From UBA4810 sp002479215 (GTDB lineage Bacteria; Desulfobacterota; Syntrophia; Syntrophales; Smithellaceae): DNA of 64,000 bases. Positions within the stretch are counted from its first letter, which is position 1; the number at the start of each line of letters is the position of its first letter. The notes under the pieces were generated by a model, which did not search any database, was not told the DNA's origin, and was given only the letters and a program-made list of their open reading frames with translations. The position numbers and the translations under genes were made by a program. Location: contig JBEKVB010000002.1 in assembly GCA_049514435.1 (NCBI GenBank), positions 124,001 through 188,000 on the forward strand, written 5' to 3'. This document shows, in pieces, positions 32,537-41,692 of the stretch.

Positions 32537-33581
32537 GAACGCTTTTCCCTTTATGCAAATTGGCAATGGAGGCGCAATACGGTTTTATAATAATGCCCTT
32601 TTCCGTAATAATCGCCGTAATATACCGAGCCGGTGTAATATCAAACGCGGGATTATAAACTTTTATTCCTTTTGGTGCGCTCTCCACTCCCCGCAAACAA
32701 GTTACTTCTTCGCTTTTTCTTTCTTCGATAGGTATTGCGGCTCCGGTTTTTAAAGAGACATCGATTGTCGAGACAGGTGCGGCAACGTAAAATGGAATGC
32801 GGTGCACCGCGGCCAACACAGCCAAAGAATAGGTGCCGATTTTATTGGCCGTATCGCCATTGGCGGCAATTCTATCCGCACCCACAAGAACTTTATCAAT
32901 CTTCCCTTGTTGCATGAGAAACCCGGCCATACTATCAGTAATCAGTGTGGCGGGTATCTTTTCCTTTTTCAACTCCCACGTGGTAAGCCGCGCTCCTTGC
33001 AAGACCGGCCTGGTCTCATCCACGTAAACATGCAGTTTCTTACCCTGCTCATGAGCTGCGCGGATGACGCCCAGCGCCGTTCCATAACCGGCTGTTGCCA
33101 GTGCGCCTGTATTACAGTGAGTCAAGACATTATCGCTATCGGCAAGAAGCTTACTGCCGTGTTTGCCCATTTGACGGTTTGTTTCTATATCCTCGGTGTA
33201 AATATTCTTAGCTTCGTCAACAAGTTCTTTTATCAAACTGCGTTGGCCCAAGTGCATCGTTTGGTCAAGGCGCTTTTTCATGCGCTCCAAAGCCCAAAAA
33301 AGATTGCGTGCTGTCGGACGAGCTTTGGCAATTTCATCGCAAATAGCAATAAATTTTCGCCGAAATTTTTCCAGCGGTAATGCCGGAAGGCGCAAAGCTC
33401 CTAAGGCCGCGCCCATTGCCGCGGCCACACCAATAGCCGGAGCGCCGCGCACGGTTAAATCTTTGATAGCGGAAATAATTTCCTGATAACTCCTGCATGT
33501 TATATAGCGTTCAGTTACAGGCAGGACTTTCTGGTCAATCAAAATAACCGAATTATTTTTCCAGGTGATTGTTTTAATCAT
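32517..33581 (-). CDS. mtnA: S-methyl-5-thioribose-1-phosphate isomerase
   Basis: A 354-residue enzyme of the methionine (or 5-deoxyribose) salvage route that isomerises the aldose-1-phosphate to the ketose form. The family is recognised by DLTVRGAPAIGVAAAMG, LTHCNTGALATAGYGTALG with the catalytic cysteine, VDETRPVLQGARLTTWEL, and GADRIAANGDTANKIGTYSLAV with the catalytic aspartate. It could also be mistaken for an eIF2B-alpha homologue, but the length and motifs fit MtnA. ATG shares one base with the gatB stop (TAATG). Confidence 0.94.
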   Translation of the reverse strand: MIKTITWKNNSVILIDQKVLPVTERYITCRSYQEIISAIKDLTVRGAPAIGVAAAMGAALGALRLPALPLEKFRRKFIAICDEIAKARPTARNLFWALERMKKRLDQTMHLGQRSLIKELVDEAKNIYTEDIETNRQMGKHGSKLLADSDNVLTHCNTGALATAGYGTALGVIRAAHEQGKKLHVYVDETRPVLQGARLTTWELKKEKIPATLITDSMAGFLMQQGKIDKVLVGADRIAANGDTANKIGTYSLAVLAAVHRIPFYVAAPVSTIDVSLKTGAAIPIEERKSEEVTCLRGVESAPKGIKVYNPAFDITPARYITAIITEKGIIIKPYCASIANLHKGKSVHEVISF

Positions 33582-35011
33582 TATCCGGCAAGCATTTTTT
33601 TGAGAAGTTCATTGACCAGCTGCGGATTGGCTTTTCCCTGGGTTGCTTTCATTACCTGGCCGACGAAGAAGCCAAAGAGTTTTTCCTTGCCGCCGCGATA
33701 GTCCTTGAGCTGATCGGGTTTGGCTTCCATGATAGAGGTGATAGTTTTGATCAGCTCACCCTCATCCGTAATTTGTACCAAGCCTTTTTCTTCGATGATT
33801 ATTTTCGGCTGTTTGCCGGTTTTATACATTTCCTCGACTATGTCTTTGGCCATTTTCCCGCTGATTGTTCCTCCATCGATCAGGCTGATCATTTCAGCCA
33901 GTGCCACAGGCGTTATGGGGCAGCTTTTGATTTCGCGTTTTTCCTCATTTAAAAATCTTAGAACATCACCCATCACCCAGTTGCTGGCCGCTTTAGGCTT
34001 AGCGCAAAGCCTGACGACTTCTTCATAATAATCAGCCAGCGCTTTATCGGCCGTCAACACGCCCGCGTCGTAGGCGGGAAGCTGATAATCTTTGACGAAT
34101 CTCTCCCTTTTGACCAACGGCAATTCCGGAATTTGCTTTCTGATTTTTTCCACCCAGGGCTTATCAACTAAAATCGGCACTAAATCAGGATCAGGGAAAT
34201 AACGGTAATCATGTGCTTCTTCTTTACTGCGCATCGAAGTGGTTGATCCCTGCGCGTCATCCCACAGACGAGTCTCCTGAACCACAGTGCCGCCGTTTTC
34301 GACAATGTATTGCTGCCGCTTGATCTCATATTCCAGAGCGCGCTGCACATTGCGGAAAGAATTCATGTTTTTTAATTCCGCTCTGGTGCCTAATTCTTTT
34401 TGTCCTTTTGGTTTGATGGATACATTGGCATCGCACCGGAATGAACCTTCTTCCATGTTGCCGTCACAAATTTCCAGATAAACAAGAATTTCATGCAAGC
34501 GCTTGAGATAGTCGGCCGCTTCTTCGGGCGAACGCATATCCGGCTCGCTGACAATCTCAATTAAGGGAACTCCGGTGCGGTTAAGATCAACGTAACTGAC
34601 AGGATTATGCTCATCGTGAATAAGTTTACCGGCGTCTTCTTCCATGTGGATTCTAGTGATTCCAATTTTCTTTTGCTTTCCGTCCACATCCAAAATCACG
34701 TAACCATGTTCCGCCAGGGGATATGCATATTGCGATATTTGATAGCCCTTGGGAAGATCGGGATAAAAATAATTTTTACGGGCGAAACTGCAGGACTTAT
34801 TAATTTCACAATTGGTCGCCAAAGCCATTTTCATGGCGAATTCGACAACTTTTTTATTTAACACCGGCAAAACCCCCGGCATTCCCAGACAAATCTGACA
34901 TGTATGACTATTCGGAGTTGCCCCGAATTTAGTGGAACAGCCGCAAAATATTTTCGTGTCCGTCAAAAGTTGAGCGTGTACTTCCAGCCCGATGACCGCT
35001 TCAAACTCCAT
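33581..35011 (-). CDS. gatB: Aspartyl/glutamyl-tRNA amidotransferase subunit B
   Basis: A 476-residue subunit of the GatCAB complex that converts Glu-tRNA(Gln) and/or Asp-tRNA(Asn) to the amidated form. It starts FEAVIGLEVHAQLLTDTKIFC and carries NRTGVPLIEIVSEPDMRSPEEA and AELKNMNSFRNVQRALEYE. The C-terminal YqeY-like tail (MEAKPDQLKDYRGGKEKLFGFFVGQVMKAT...) binds tRNA. The start codon overlaps the gatA stop by one base (TAATG). Confidence 0.97.
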   Translation of the reverse strand: MEFEAVIGLEVHAQLLTDTKIFCGCSTKFGATPNSHTCQICLGMPGVLPVLNKKVVEFAMKMALATNCEINKSCSFARKNYFYPDLPKGYQISQYAYPLAEHGYVILDVDGKQKKIGITRIHMEEDAGKLIHDEHNPVSYVDLNRTGVPLIEIVSEPDMRSPEEAADYLKRLHEILVYLEICDGNMEEGSFRCDANVSIKPKGQKELGTRAELKNMNSFRNVQRALEYEIKRQQYIVENGGTVVQETRLWDDAQGSTTSMRSKEEAHDYRYFPDPDLVPILVDKPWVEKIRKQIPELPLVKRERFVKDYQLPAYDAGVLTADKALADYYEEVVRLCAKPKAASNWVMGDVLRFLNEEKREIKSCPITPVALAEMISLIDGGTISGKMAKDIVEEMYKTGKQPKIIIEEKGLVQITDEGELIKTITSIMEAKPDQLKDYRGGKEKLFGFFVGQVMKATQGKANPQLVNELLKKMLAG

Positions 35012-36468
35012 TATAGCTTCGGCCTCCTTTTTTCAATTTTGGCGTTTTTCTCGTAGGCGGAGGCTATTTGAATTAATTTTCCTTCTTCAAAATGGCCGGC
35101 CAAAAATTGCACTCCAATAGGCAAGCCGCCGGATGTAAAGCCGCAGGGAACGGAAATTCCGGGGATTCCCGCCAAATTCGTGGAAATGGTGAAAATATCG
35201 GAAAGGTACATTTGTAAAGGATTATCGGTCTTTTCACCGATTTTAAATGCCGGTGTAGGCGTTGTGGGTGTGAGAATTACGTCACATTTTTTGAAGGCCT
35301 CTTCAAAGTCCCGCTTGATTAACAATCGTACCTGAGAAGCTTTTTTATAGTAGGCATCATAATATCCGGCAGATAAAGCATAGGTGCCGATCATAATTCT
35401 TCTTTTAACTTCAGCGCCAAATCCCTGCATTCGCGTCTTTTTATACATGTCCAATAAATCACCGCTGTCAGGTGATCTAAAGCCGTATTTTACGCCGTCA
35501 TAGCGCGCCAGATTGGAGCTGGCTTCCGCCGGAGCGATAATATAATAGACGGCTAAACAGTATTGAGTGTGCGGCAATGAAATTTCCACGCACTTTCCAC
35601 CGCTTTTTTCCAGCACGGCAATAGTTTTTTGCACGGCGGAATTTACTTCCTGATCAATCCCTTTTACAAAGTATTCTTTGGGAATTCCTATTTTCCAGCC
35701 TTTAATCTCTCGTCCCACATATTGCCGGTAATCGGGAGTTTCTGCTCGAACCGATGTTGATTCTCTCGGATCGTAACCCGCCAGAACATTCATCATTATG
35801 GCACAATCTTCCACATCTTTAGTGAATGGGCCGATTTGATCCAGCGAAGAAGCAAAAGCAATCAGACCAAAACGCGACACGCGACCATAAGTCGGTTTGA
35901 GTCCGACGATACCGCAAAGCGCCGCGGGCTGACGAATAGAGCCGCCGGTGTCGGAACCTATGGAAGCAATACATTCATCAGCGGCAACTGCTGTTGCCGA
36001 TCCGCCGCTGGAACCGCCGGGGATTCTTTCCAAATCCCACGGATTGCGAGTAGGGCCAAAATACGAGGTTTCCGTGGAAGAACCCATAGCAAATTCATCC
36101 ATATTGGCCTTGCCGACAAACACGGCACCGGCATCCCGGAGCTTTTTCACAACTGTAGCGTCATAAGGAGGAACGAAATTATGCAAAATATGCGAGCCGC
36201 AAGTCGTGGTTATTCCTTTTGTGCAGACAATGTCTTTTAGGGCTATAGGAATACCGGTCAATGGTTTTATATTGCCTCTTTTTATCTCTATATCGGCTTT
36301 TTGGGCGCAAGCCAGAGCTTCTTCTTTCATGAGCCGGATGTAAGAATGCACTCGCTCTTCCACAGCGTCGATTCTTTGAAATACGGACTGAGCAATCTGC
36401 ATTGCCGATGTTTTGCCTTCTTTAATTTTTTCCTGCAATTCGTGAATGGTTTGCTGATGTAATTCCAT
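35011..36468 (-). CDS. gatA: Aspartyl/glutamyl-tRNA amidotransferase subunit A
   Basis: A 485-residue amidase-signature enzyme that releases ammonia from glutamine for tRNA-dependent amidation. The catalytic triad is visible as the lysine in GIPIALKDI, the cis-serine in GGSSGGSATAVAA and the nucleophilic serine in SIGSDTGGSIRQPAA. The later block GLKPTYGRVSRFGLIAFASSLDQIG is typical. It lies between gatC (eight bases upstream) and gatB, so all three subunits are made from one message. Confidence 0.97.
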   Translation of the reverse strand: MELHQQTIHELQEKIKEGKTSAMQIAQSVFQRIDAVEERVHSYIRLMKEEALACAQKADIEIKRGNIKPLTGIPIALKDIVCTKGITTTCGSHILHNFVPPYDATVVKKLRDAGAVFVGKANMDEFAMGSSTETSYFGPTRNPWDLERIPGGSSGGSATAVAADECIASIGSDTGGSIRQPAALCGIVGLKPTYGRVSRFGLIAFASSLDQIGPFTKDVEDCAIMMNVLAGYDPRESTSVRAETPDYRQYVGREIKGWKIGIPKEYFVKGIDQEVNSAVQKTIAVLEKSGGKCVEISLPHTQYCLAVYYIIAPAEASSNLARYDGVKYGFRSPDSGDLLDMYKKTRMQGFGAEVKRRIMIGTYALSAGYYDAYYKKASQVRLLIKRDFEEAFKKCDVILTPTTPTPAFKIGEKTDNPLQMYLSDIFTISTNLAGIPGISVPCGFTSGGLPIGVQFLAGHFEEGKLIQIASAYEKNAKIEKRRPKL

Positions 36469-36476
36469 AAATACCT

Positions 36477-36764
36477 TTACTCGATAACTTTCGGAACGCG
36501 AAAGAACTCCCCACGAGCATCCGGCGCATTGGCCAGCGACTTTTCCGTACCGATGGAATCCACTATATTATCTTCGCGAAAAGCGTTAGTCACGGCAATA
36601 GCGTGGCTCATCGGCTCGACACCTTTGGTATCCAATTCATTTAGCTTATCTATATAGAGCAAAATATCATTGAGCTGAGCGGTAAACTTATCTTTTTCCT
36701 TATTCGTTATTTCCAAACGAGCTAAATGCGCCACATATTCCACTTCCTGAGAACTTAGTTTCAA
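36477..36764 (-). CDS. gatC: Aspartyl/glutamyl-tRNA amidotransferase subunit C, TTG start
   Basis: A 95-residue helical subunit that clamps GatA to GatB. It contains VEYVAHLARLEI, NDILLYIDKLNELDTKGVEP and the end segment FRVPKVIE, all conserved in GatC. The start codon is TTG, with a strong GGGAGGA seven bases before it. First gene of the gatCAB set, twelve bases after the deacetylase-family gene, which is probably in the same operon. Confidence 0.95.
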   Translation of the reverse strand: MKLSSQEVEYVAHLARLEITNKEKDKFTAQLNDILLYIDKLNELDTKGVEPMSHAIAVTNAFREDNIVDSIGTEKSLANAPDARGEFFRVPKVIE

Positions 36765-36776
36765 TTACAATCCTCC

Positions 36777-37832
36777 CTAAAACACTTTCCAGTATGGATT
36801 AATCTTCGATATGACCTGTTCGATGATCTGATTGGTATCTTCATCGGCTTCCCGCTCCCAAGAAGAAAATTTTTCTTTCGAGCAGTGCGTTTCATCCAGC
36901 ATCTCTTCCAAAACAGCCTTCACCGACCTGGTTAGACCCGCAACGTGATATCCGCCCTCCAACACGGCCACTAAGCGCCCGCGACAACAGGAATCGGCTA
37001 TCTCCAGCAAAATACGCGTTAGAGCGGCAAATCCTTCCGGCGTTACGCGCATGCTACCCAAGGGATCCTGAAAATGAGTGTCGAAACCTGCGGATAACAG
37101 AACTAATTCCGGTTTAAATTCTAAAGCCACCGGCTGTAAAATTTTGCGGAATATTTTTACAAAGGAGGCGTCTCCTGCCCCTCCGCGCAAAGGAACGTTG
37201 ATTGTGTAACCTTCTCCCTTACCCTGGCCGATCTCCTGCAGACTTCCCGTTCCCGGGTAATATGGATATTGATGCGTGGAAAAATACAAAATTCGTGGAT
37301 CACTGTAAAAGCTGTGTTGGGTGCCATTGCCGTGGTGCAAATCCCAATCCACAATCAGTATCCTTTTCAAGCGATGTTTTAAAATGGCATGCATTGCCCC
37401 GACGGCAATATTATTGAATATGCAAAAACCGGCGGCTGTATCTTTTTCCGCGTGGTGCCCCGGCGGTCTTACAAAAGCAAAAGCATTGTTAACTTTACCT
37501 TCGATAACGCTGTCAATAGCGTTACAAACGCCTCCCACCGCTAGCTTTGCTGTCGTGTAAGTTTCCGGACTGGTTGCCGTATCCGGATCGAGAAATACAC
37601 TGCGCTGCCCCGCGGTACCGGCAATATATTCAACATAGGAGGGAGTATGAATGGTTTCAATTTCTTTGTGGGTGGCTTCGCGTGGTTCAATTTCCATGAA
37701 TTTCCAGGACATCAAGGGATTATGCAGCATTTCGTAAATTGCCGCCAATCTTTCCGGACTTTCCGGATGACCAAAGCCGGCCGAATGCCGTAAGTAACGC
37801 TGATCTTTGACAATACCTGTTTTTCTGGACAC
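36777..37832 (-). CDS. Histone deacetylase-family hydrolase (AcuC-like)
   Basis: Zinc-dependent deacetylase fold of about 351 residues. Zinc and catalytic residues are in RPPGHHAEKDTAAGFC (paired histidines), VDWDLHHGNGTQ (Asp and His ligands) and SAGFDTHFQDPLG (Asp). The start is uncertain: a GTG at 37832 has AGAAGG five bases upstream and is preferred; the GTG at 37838 directly abuts that site. Bacterial members act on acetylpolyamines, acetoin-related proteins or acetyl-lysine; the substrate here is unknown. Confidence 0.9.
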   Translation of the reverse strand: MSRKTGIVKDQRYLRHSAGFGHPESPERLAAIYEMLHNPLMSWKFMEIEPREATHKEIETIHTPSYVEYIAGTAGQRSVFLDPDTATSPETYTTAKLAVGGVCNAIDSVIEGKVNNAFAFVRPPGHHAEKDTAAGFCIFNNIAVGAMHAILKHRLKRILIVDWDLHHGNGTQHSFYSDPRILYFSTHQYPYYPGTGSLQEIGQGKGEGYTINVPLRGGAGDASFVKIFRKILQPVALEFKPELVLLSAGFDTHFQDPLGSMRVTPEGFAALTRILLEIADSCCRGRLVAVLEGGYHVAGLTRSVKAVLEEMLDETHCSKEKFSSWEREADEDTNQIIEQVISKINPYWKVF

Positions 37833-38145
37833 GCGCACCTTCTTTCGTCACCATTGCACAAAAAATTATTGGTCATTTATCATAAATGGCCGGAAAGAGC
37901 AAAATATTTCCCCCTGTTGCTGAAATCAACATGCAGACTAAATTATGCCGTTGCCCCAAAATTTAGCAGAAAACTAATTCTATTAACCTATATTCAGCAT
38001 TTTCAGGAATATTTGCTCTCCTCGGCCGCGTTTCTGCCGTTGTTTTCAGGATAAACCGCTCCCGAATATCTATCGCAAAAAACATTGACAAAAACAGTAA
38101 TCAATATATAGGGTAATTTCTCAATTTTTTAGGAGTTGACAATCA
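37833..38145. other. Divergent intergenic region before tatA
   Basis: About 310 bases between divergently transcribed genes. A -35 TTGACA at 38085-38090 is followed after 16 bases by TATAGG (38107-38112), a plausible promoter for tatA, with AGGAG just before the start codon. Nothing else recognised. Confidence 0.55.
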
Positions 38146-38418
38146 ATGTTTGGCATCGGAATGCAGGAGATTATTATAATTGCAATAATCGCGCTGCTCG
38201 TTGTTGGGCCAAAAAAATTGCCGGATTTGGCTAAAACACTGGGGAAAACTTTCGGTGAACTACGCAAGGCAGCAGATGGAATTACCGATGAACTCAAACA
38301 AACATTGCAAAACGATGAAAAACAAAAAGATAACGACTTGAGAGATTCACTTTTATTGAAGAAGACCGATGCCGAAGAAACCAAACCGGTACCTTCCAAT
38401 AAAGAAGCAGACAAATGA
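38146..38418 (+). CDS. tatA: Twin-arginine translocase subunit TatA/TatB
   Basis: A 90-residue protein with the Tat pore-subunit layout: a very short N terminus (MFGIGMQE), one hydrophobic helix (IIIIAIIALLVVG), a hinge PKKLPDLAKTLGKTFGELRKA and a charged amphipathic helix and tail. The GPKKLPDLAKTLG hinge resembles TatA/TatB; only one such gene lies beside tatC, so it may serve as a combined subunit or as TatB. Exports folded proteins, including molybdenum enzymes. 55 bases before tatC. Confidence 0.9.
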   Translation: MFGIGMQEIIIIAIIALLVVGPKKLPDLAKTLGKTFGELRKAADGITDELKQTLQNDEKQKDNDLRDSLLLKKTDAEETKPVPSNKEADK

Positions 38419-38473
38419 TTTATTCCAAAATAATCTTCCCTGATTAAAAATAAAAAAAATTAAAGCATAAATT

Positions 38474-39229
38474 ATGGAAACTAACGAAGATCACAAGATG
38501 TCTCTGACTGAACATTTAATAGAGTTACGCAAAAGGATTTTTCGCATTATAATTATCCTGCTTATTGGTTTTGGCGCCTGTTATTATTATAAGGATTTGG
38601 TATTCGATATAATTACCAAACCGCTCACCAGAGTTCTCCCTAAAAACGGTTATCTTATTTATACCGGACTGACGGAAGCTTTTTTTGTCTATATGAAATT
38701 AGCTTTTTTTGCTTCCCTGATAATTACCAGCCCTTTCATCCTTTATCAGATATGGAAATTTATCTCACCAGGATTACTGCTTAAGGAAAAAAAATACGTG
38801 GTTCCTTTTGTACTTTCTTCCACCTTGCTTTTTACGGGCGGTGTTTTATTCGGCTACTTTATCGTCCTGCCGCCAGCCTTTGAATTTTTTGTCAGTTTTA
38901 ACAACCAATATCTGCAGGCCATGATTTCATTCGGCGATTATCTTTCGCTCTTTGTAACCTTTTTGCTGGGCTTTGGTTTATCCTTCGAACTACCTATATT
39001 CATTTTCTTTTTGGCTAAATTGGGCATAGTCAACGCTAAAATGCTTTCTAAACAGAGAAGATACGCTATATTAATCATTTTTATCGTTGCCGCAATTTTA
39101 ACGCCTTCACCTGATGCTTTAAGTCAAATATTGATGGCAATACCCTTGATGTTTTTGTATGAAATTAGTATATTCGTGGCCAGATTTGCCGCAAAGAAAA
39201 AAGTAAATTCTGAAAATAAAGAACAATAG
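38474..39229 (+). CDS. tatC: Twin-arginine translocase subunit TatC
   Basis: A 251-residue polytopic membrane protein that recognises twin-arginine signal peptides. It begins with MSLTEHLIELRKRIFRI (the conserved HLxELRxR start) and has six helices, with the conserved FxxxxKLAFFASLIITSPFILYQIWKFISPGL loop and a GFGLSFELPIFIFFLAKLGIV segment carrying the conserved Phe-Glu pair. Eleven bases separate it from the penicillin-binding protein gene. Confidence 0.96.
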   Translation: METNEDHKMSLTEHLIELRKRIFRIIIILLIGFGACYYYKDLVFDIITKPLTRVLPKNGYLIYTGLTEAFFVYMKLAFFASLIITSPFILYQIWKFISPGLLLKEKKYVVPFVLSSTLLFTGGVLFGYFIVLPPAFEFFVSFNNQYLQAMISFGDYLSLFVTFLLGFGLSFELPIFIFFLAKLGIVNAKMLSKQRRYAILIIFIVAAILTPSPDALSQILMAIPLMFLYEISIFVARFAAKKKVNSENKEQ

Positions 39230-39240
39230 TTGCTAATATT

Positions 39241-41280
39241 ATGACCATACGCCGTCGTATAAAATTAAGTATCGAGACTGATGGGGAAATTAAGAAGCTT
39301 TCCACGCTTTTTGCCATTTTTCTGGGCTTAATCATCATTATCTTATTCGTAATAGTTGGCGGAACTATTATCTACTACGCCCTGACTTTGGATCTCCCCA
39401 GCATTGATACGCTTAAAGATTACCGCCCCAGCATAGCTTCCCGAGTTTACGATGACAACAATGAGTTGGTTGATGAGTTTTTCTTGGAAGATAGAAAAAT
39501 AGTGAAGATAGAGGAAGTTCCGAAGGTAGTCCACTATGCTTTTGTTGCCTCGGAAGACTCCCGTTTCTACCAGCATCAGGGACTGGATTTTCAAAGCATT
39601 TTTCGTGCGATGTTCAAAAATTTTGAAGCAGGGCATATCGTCCAGGGCGCCAGCACCATTACTCAGCAAGTAGCAAAGATGATGTATCTTTCACCGGAAA
39701 AAAAGTATATCCGCAAACTGAAGGAAGTTATTCTCGCTTATAAAATAGATAAGTATCTTTCCAAAGATGAAATTTTAAATTTATATTTGAATCAGATTTA
39801 TCTGGGACACGGAACTTACGGAATAGAATCGGCAGCGCTCGGTTACTTTGGCAAAACTGCCAAGGAGTTGACCCTGCCCGAGGCAGCGCTTTTAGCCGGC
39901 CTGCCGAAGGCACCCAATACGTATTCTCCATTTCTCTATTTCGATAAAGCAAAACAAAGACAAGCTTACGTTCTCGCGCGTATGGTGGAAGACGGCTACA
40001 TATCCAAGGAAGAAATGGACAAAGCATTTGCTGCTCCGTTGCAGTTGCGGTCCATGAAACCCAAAGATAAAATCGCGGCTTATTTTGTGGAAAATGTCCG
40101 CCGCTACGTGCAGGAAAAATATGGCGCCGACGTTCTATATAAGGAAGGTCTATCAATATATACGACTTTGAATTTATCCGCGCAACAAGACGCACGTGAT
40201 GCTGTGGAAAAAGGCTTGACGGAATTGGAAGAAAGGCAAAAATACGAGCGTGGGCTTGTGCAAGGAGCGCTGTTCTCTATGGATGTGAAAACCGGCGCTA
40301 TTCGCGCGATGGTCGGGGGCCGCGATTTCAATAAGAGTGAGTTCAACCGTGCGACCCAATCCCGCAGACAGGCCGGCTCTGCTTTTAAACCGTTGATCTA
40401 TACGGCAGCATTCGACAAGGGATTGAATCCTTCGACGCGCTTTGTCGATTCTCCTATTGTAATAGAAGATCCAACTGCAGAAGACGGCCTCTGGAAACCA
40501 AGAAACTTTGATGAAAAATTCTTAGGGCCTACTACCATGAGGACTGCTCTTGTTCAATCACGAAATATCGTAACAATTAAAATTCTGCAGGAAATCGGCG
40601 TTGATTACGCGGCATCTTACGCCACGAATATGGGGATTTCTTCTCCTATAACGCGGACACTATCGCTGGCACTTGGTGTGTCGGGCGTAACCCTGGAGGA
40701 ACTTGTAAGAGCTTATGATGTTTTGGCGAATCAGGGCAAAAAAGTAACTCCTTATTTCATTAAAAAAATTGTTGATCGCACCGGTAACGTTTTTGAAGAA
40801 ACTAAAGTTCAAACGGAACAAGTGATCGATCCCCGTATTGCTTTCATGACCTCTTACATTATGCGGGATGTTGTAGAAAGCGGTACCGGCAGGCGGGTCA
40901 AAAGCATAGGAAGACCGGTTGCCGGAAAAACGGGAACGACGAATGATTTTCGTGACGCCTGGTTTATCGGTTTTACTCCTTCCCTGATTACCGGAGTTTG
41001 GGTAGGTTTCGATCAGGAAATATCTTTGGGCAAACAAGAAGTAGGCGGAAGAGCAGCGGCGCCTATTTGGTTGTATTTTATGGAAAAAGTACTACAAAAC
41101 GTTCCTGCGGAAACCTTTCCCGCGCCGGAAGGTATCGTTTTTATCAAAGTCGATCCTAAAACCGGAAGGCCGGCAAGCGAATCAGATAAAGGAACTATTT
41201 ACGAATGTTTTCTGGATAGCGCGCAGCCCAGTGAAAAATCTGACGATTTCCCCGAAGAAAAGGAAGATATATTTCGATAA
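39241..41280 (+). CDS. mrcA: Class A penicillin-binding protein 1A
   Basis: A 679-residue bifunctional peptidoglycan synthase anchored by one N-terminal helix (FLGLIIIILFVIVGGTIIYYA). The glycosyltransferase domain carries ASEDSRFYQHQGLD (catalytic Glu), GASTITQQVAK and LNQIYLGHGTYGIE. The transpeptidase domain has SAFK (in RRQAGSAFKPLIY) as the active-site SxxK, SRN as SxN, and KTGT as KTG. All motifs are intact. The C-terminal tail is acidic (DDFPEEKEDIFR). It is the last gene after tatA and tatC. Confidence 0.95.
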   Translation: MTIRRRIKLSIETDGEIKKLSTLFAIFLGLIIIILFVIVGGTIIYYALTLDLPSIDTLKDYRPSIASRVYDDNNELVDEFFLEDRKIVKIEEVPKVVHYAFVASEDSRFYQHQGLDFQSIFRAMFKNFEAGHIVQGASTITQQVAKMMYLSPEKKYIRKLKEVILAYKIDKYLSKDEILNLYLNQIYLGHGTYGIESAALGYFGKTAKELTLPEAALLAGLPKAPNTYSPFLYFDKAKQRQAYVLARMVEDGYISKEEMDKAFAAPLQLRSMKPKDKIAAYFVENVRRYVQEKYGADVLYKEGLSIYTTLNLSAQQDARDAVEKGLTELEERQKYERGLVQGALFSMDVKTGAIRAMVGGRDFNKSEFNRATQSRRQAGSAFKPLIYTAAFDKGLNPSTRFVDSPIVIEDPTAEDGLWKPRNFDEKFLGPTTMRTALVQSRNIVTIKILQEIGVDYAASYATNMGISSPITRTLSLALGVSGVTLEELVRAYDVLANQGKKVTPYFIKKIVDRTGNVFEETKVQTEQVIDPRIAFMTSYIMRDVVESGTGRRVKSIGRPVAGKTGTTNDFRDAWFIGFTPSLITGVWVGFDQEISLGKQEVGGRAAAPIWLYFMEKVLQNVPAETFPAPEGIVFIKVDPKTGRPASESDKGTIYECFLDSAQPSEKSDDFPEEKEDIFR

Positions 41281-41304
41281 AAATTCAGGAGCTTATAAAG
41301 AGAC

Positions 41305-41333
41305 TTGACAAATACTTTTTTTTTCGTTATTAG
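41305..41333 (+). promoter_or_regulatory. Promoter of the ilv operon
   Basis: TTGACA at 41305-41310 and TATTAG at 41328-41333 are separated by 17 bases, about 28 bases upstream of the leader peptide start. The -10 match is moderate (four of six). Confidence 0.6.
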
Positions 41334-41360
41334 ATACTTAAATTCGCGAGGAATTACATT

Positions 41361-41468
41361 ATGTTTCTTAAAGAAAAAACCTGCGGCAATAACCTGATAA
41401 TTAACATCGTCAGGGTACTCGTAGTAGTACTCAGGGGGTCTGCCGCTCTCTGTATCTTTAAGAAATAA
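41361..41468 (+). CDS. ilvL: ilv operon leader peptide (Leu/Ile/Val-rich, attenuation)
   Basis: A 35-residue frame with GCGAGGA as ribosome-binding site, too short to be noticed by length-based gene finders. After MFLKEKTCGNN it reads LIINIVRVLVVVL, a near-continuous run of the three branched-chain residues, then RGSAALCIFKK and a TAA stop. It is followed by a hairpin (GTATCTTT/AAAGATAC), then a terminator. The order leader peptide, alternative hairpins, terminator, ilvB is that of the classic enterobacterial ilv attenuators: ribosome stalling at Leu, Ile or Val codons when those tRNAs are uncharged would prevent terminator formation. No sequence relation to E. coli IlvL is claimed. Confidence 0.82.
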   Translation: MFLKEKTCGNNLIINIVRVLVVVLRGSAALCIFKK

Positions 41469-41483
41469 CATAAAAGATACAAG

Positions 41484-41520
41484 CCGCGAGCCCCTAAATC
41501 CCGCGGCTTTTTTGTTTTAG
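41484..41520 (+). terminator. ilv attenuator terminator 1
   Basis: AGCCGCG and CGCGGCT pair around the loop AGCCCCTAAATCC, followed by TTTTTTGTTTT. Part of its loop side (GAGCCCCT) can instead pair with AGGGGGTC near 41435-41442 in the leader peptide coding region, a possible antiterminator. Confidence 0.75.
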
Positions 41521-41527
41521 CAGTAAA

Positions 41528-41563
41528 GCCGCTTTTCTTAAAAGAAACTAGCGGCTTTTTTAA
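41528..41563 (+). terminator. ilv leader terminator 2
   Basis: AAGCCGCT and AGCGGCTT form a stem, extended by TTTCTT/AAGAAA, with a short A-rich loop and a following T run. It lies 8 bases after the first terminator, so the ilv leader has two in tandem. Confidence 0.75.
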
Positions 41564-41692
41564 TTAGTGAGGCTCAAATTTCAGGAACTAAGTGAACTGG
41601 AATTTGTTAGCCGAACTATCCTGCGCGAGTAAAACGAGTCGCAGGGTTACGGCGGGTAAAATTTTAATATATATAAATCTCGAGGTAAATAA

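Noticed and set aside
41199..41471. A 90-codon minus-strand frame at the end of the penicillin-binding protein gene.
   Set aside because: It is antisense to the ilv leader peptide and promoter, and has no domain.
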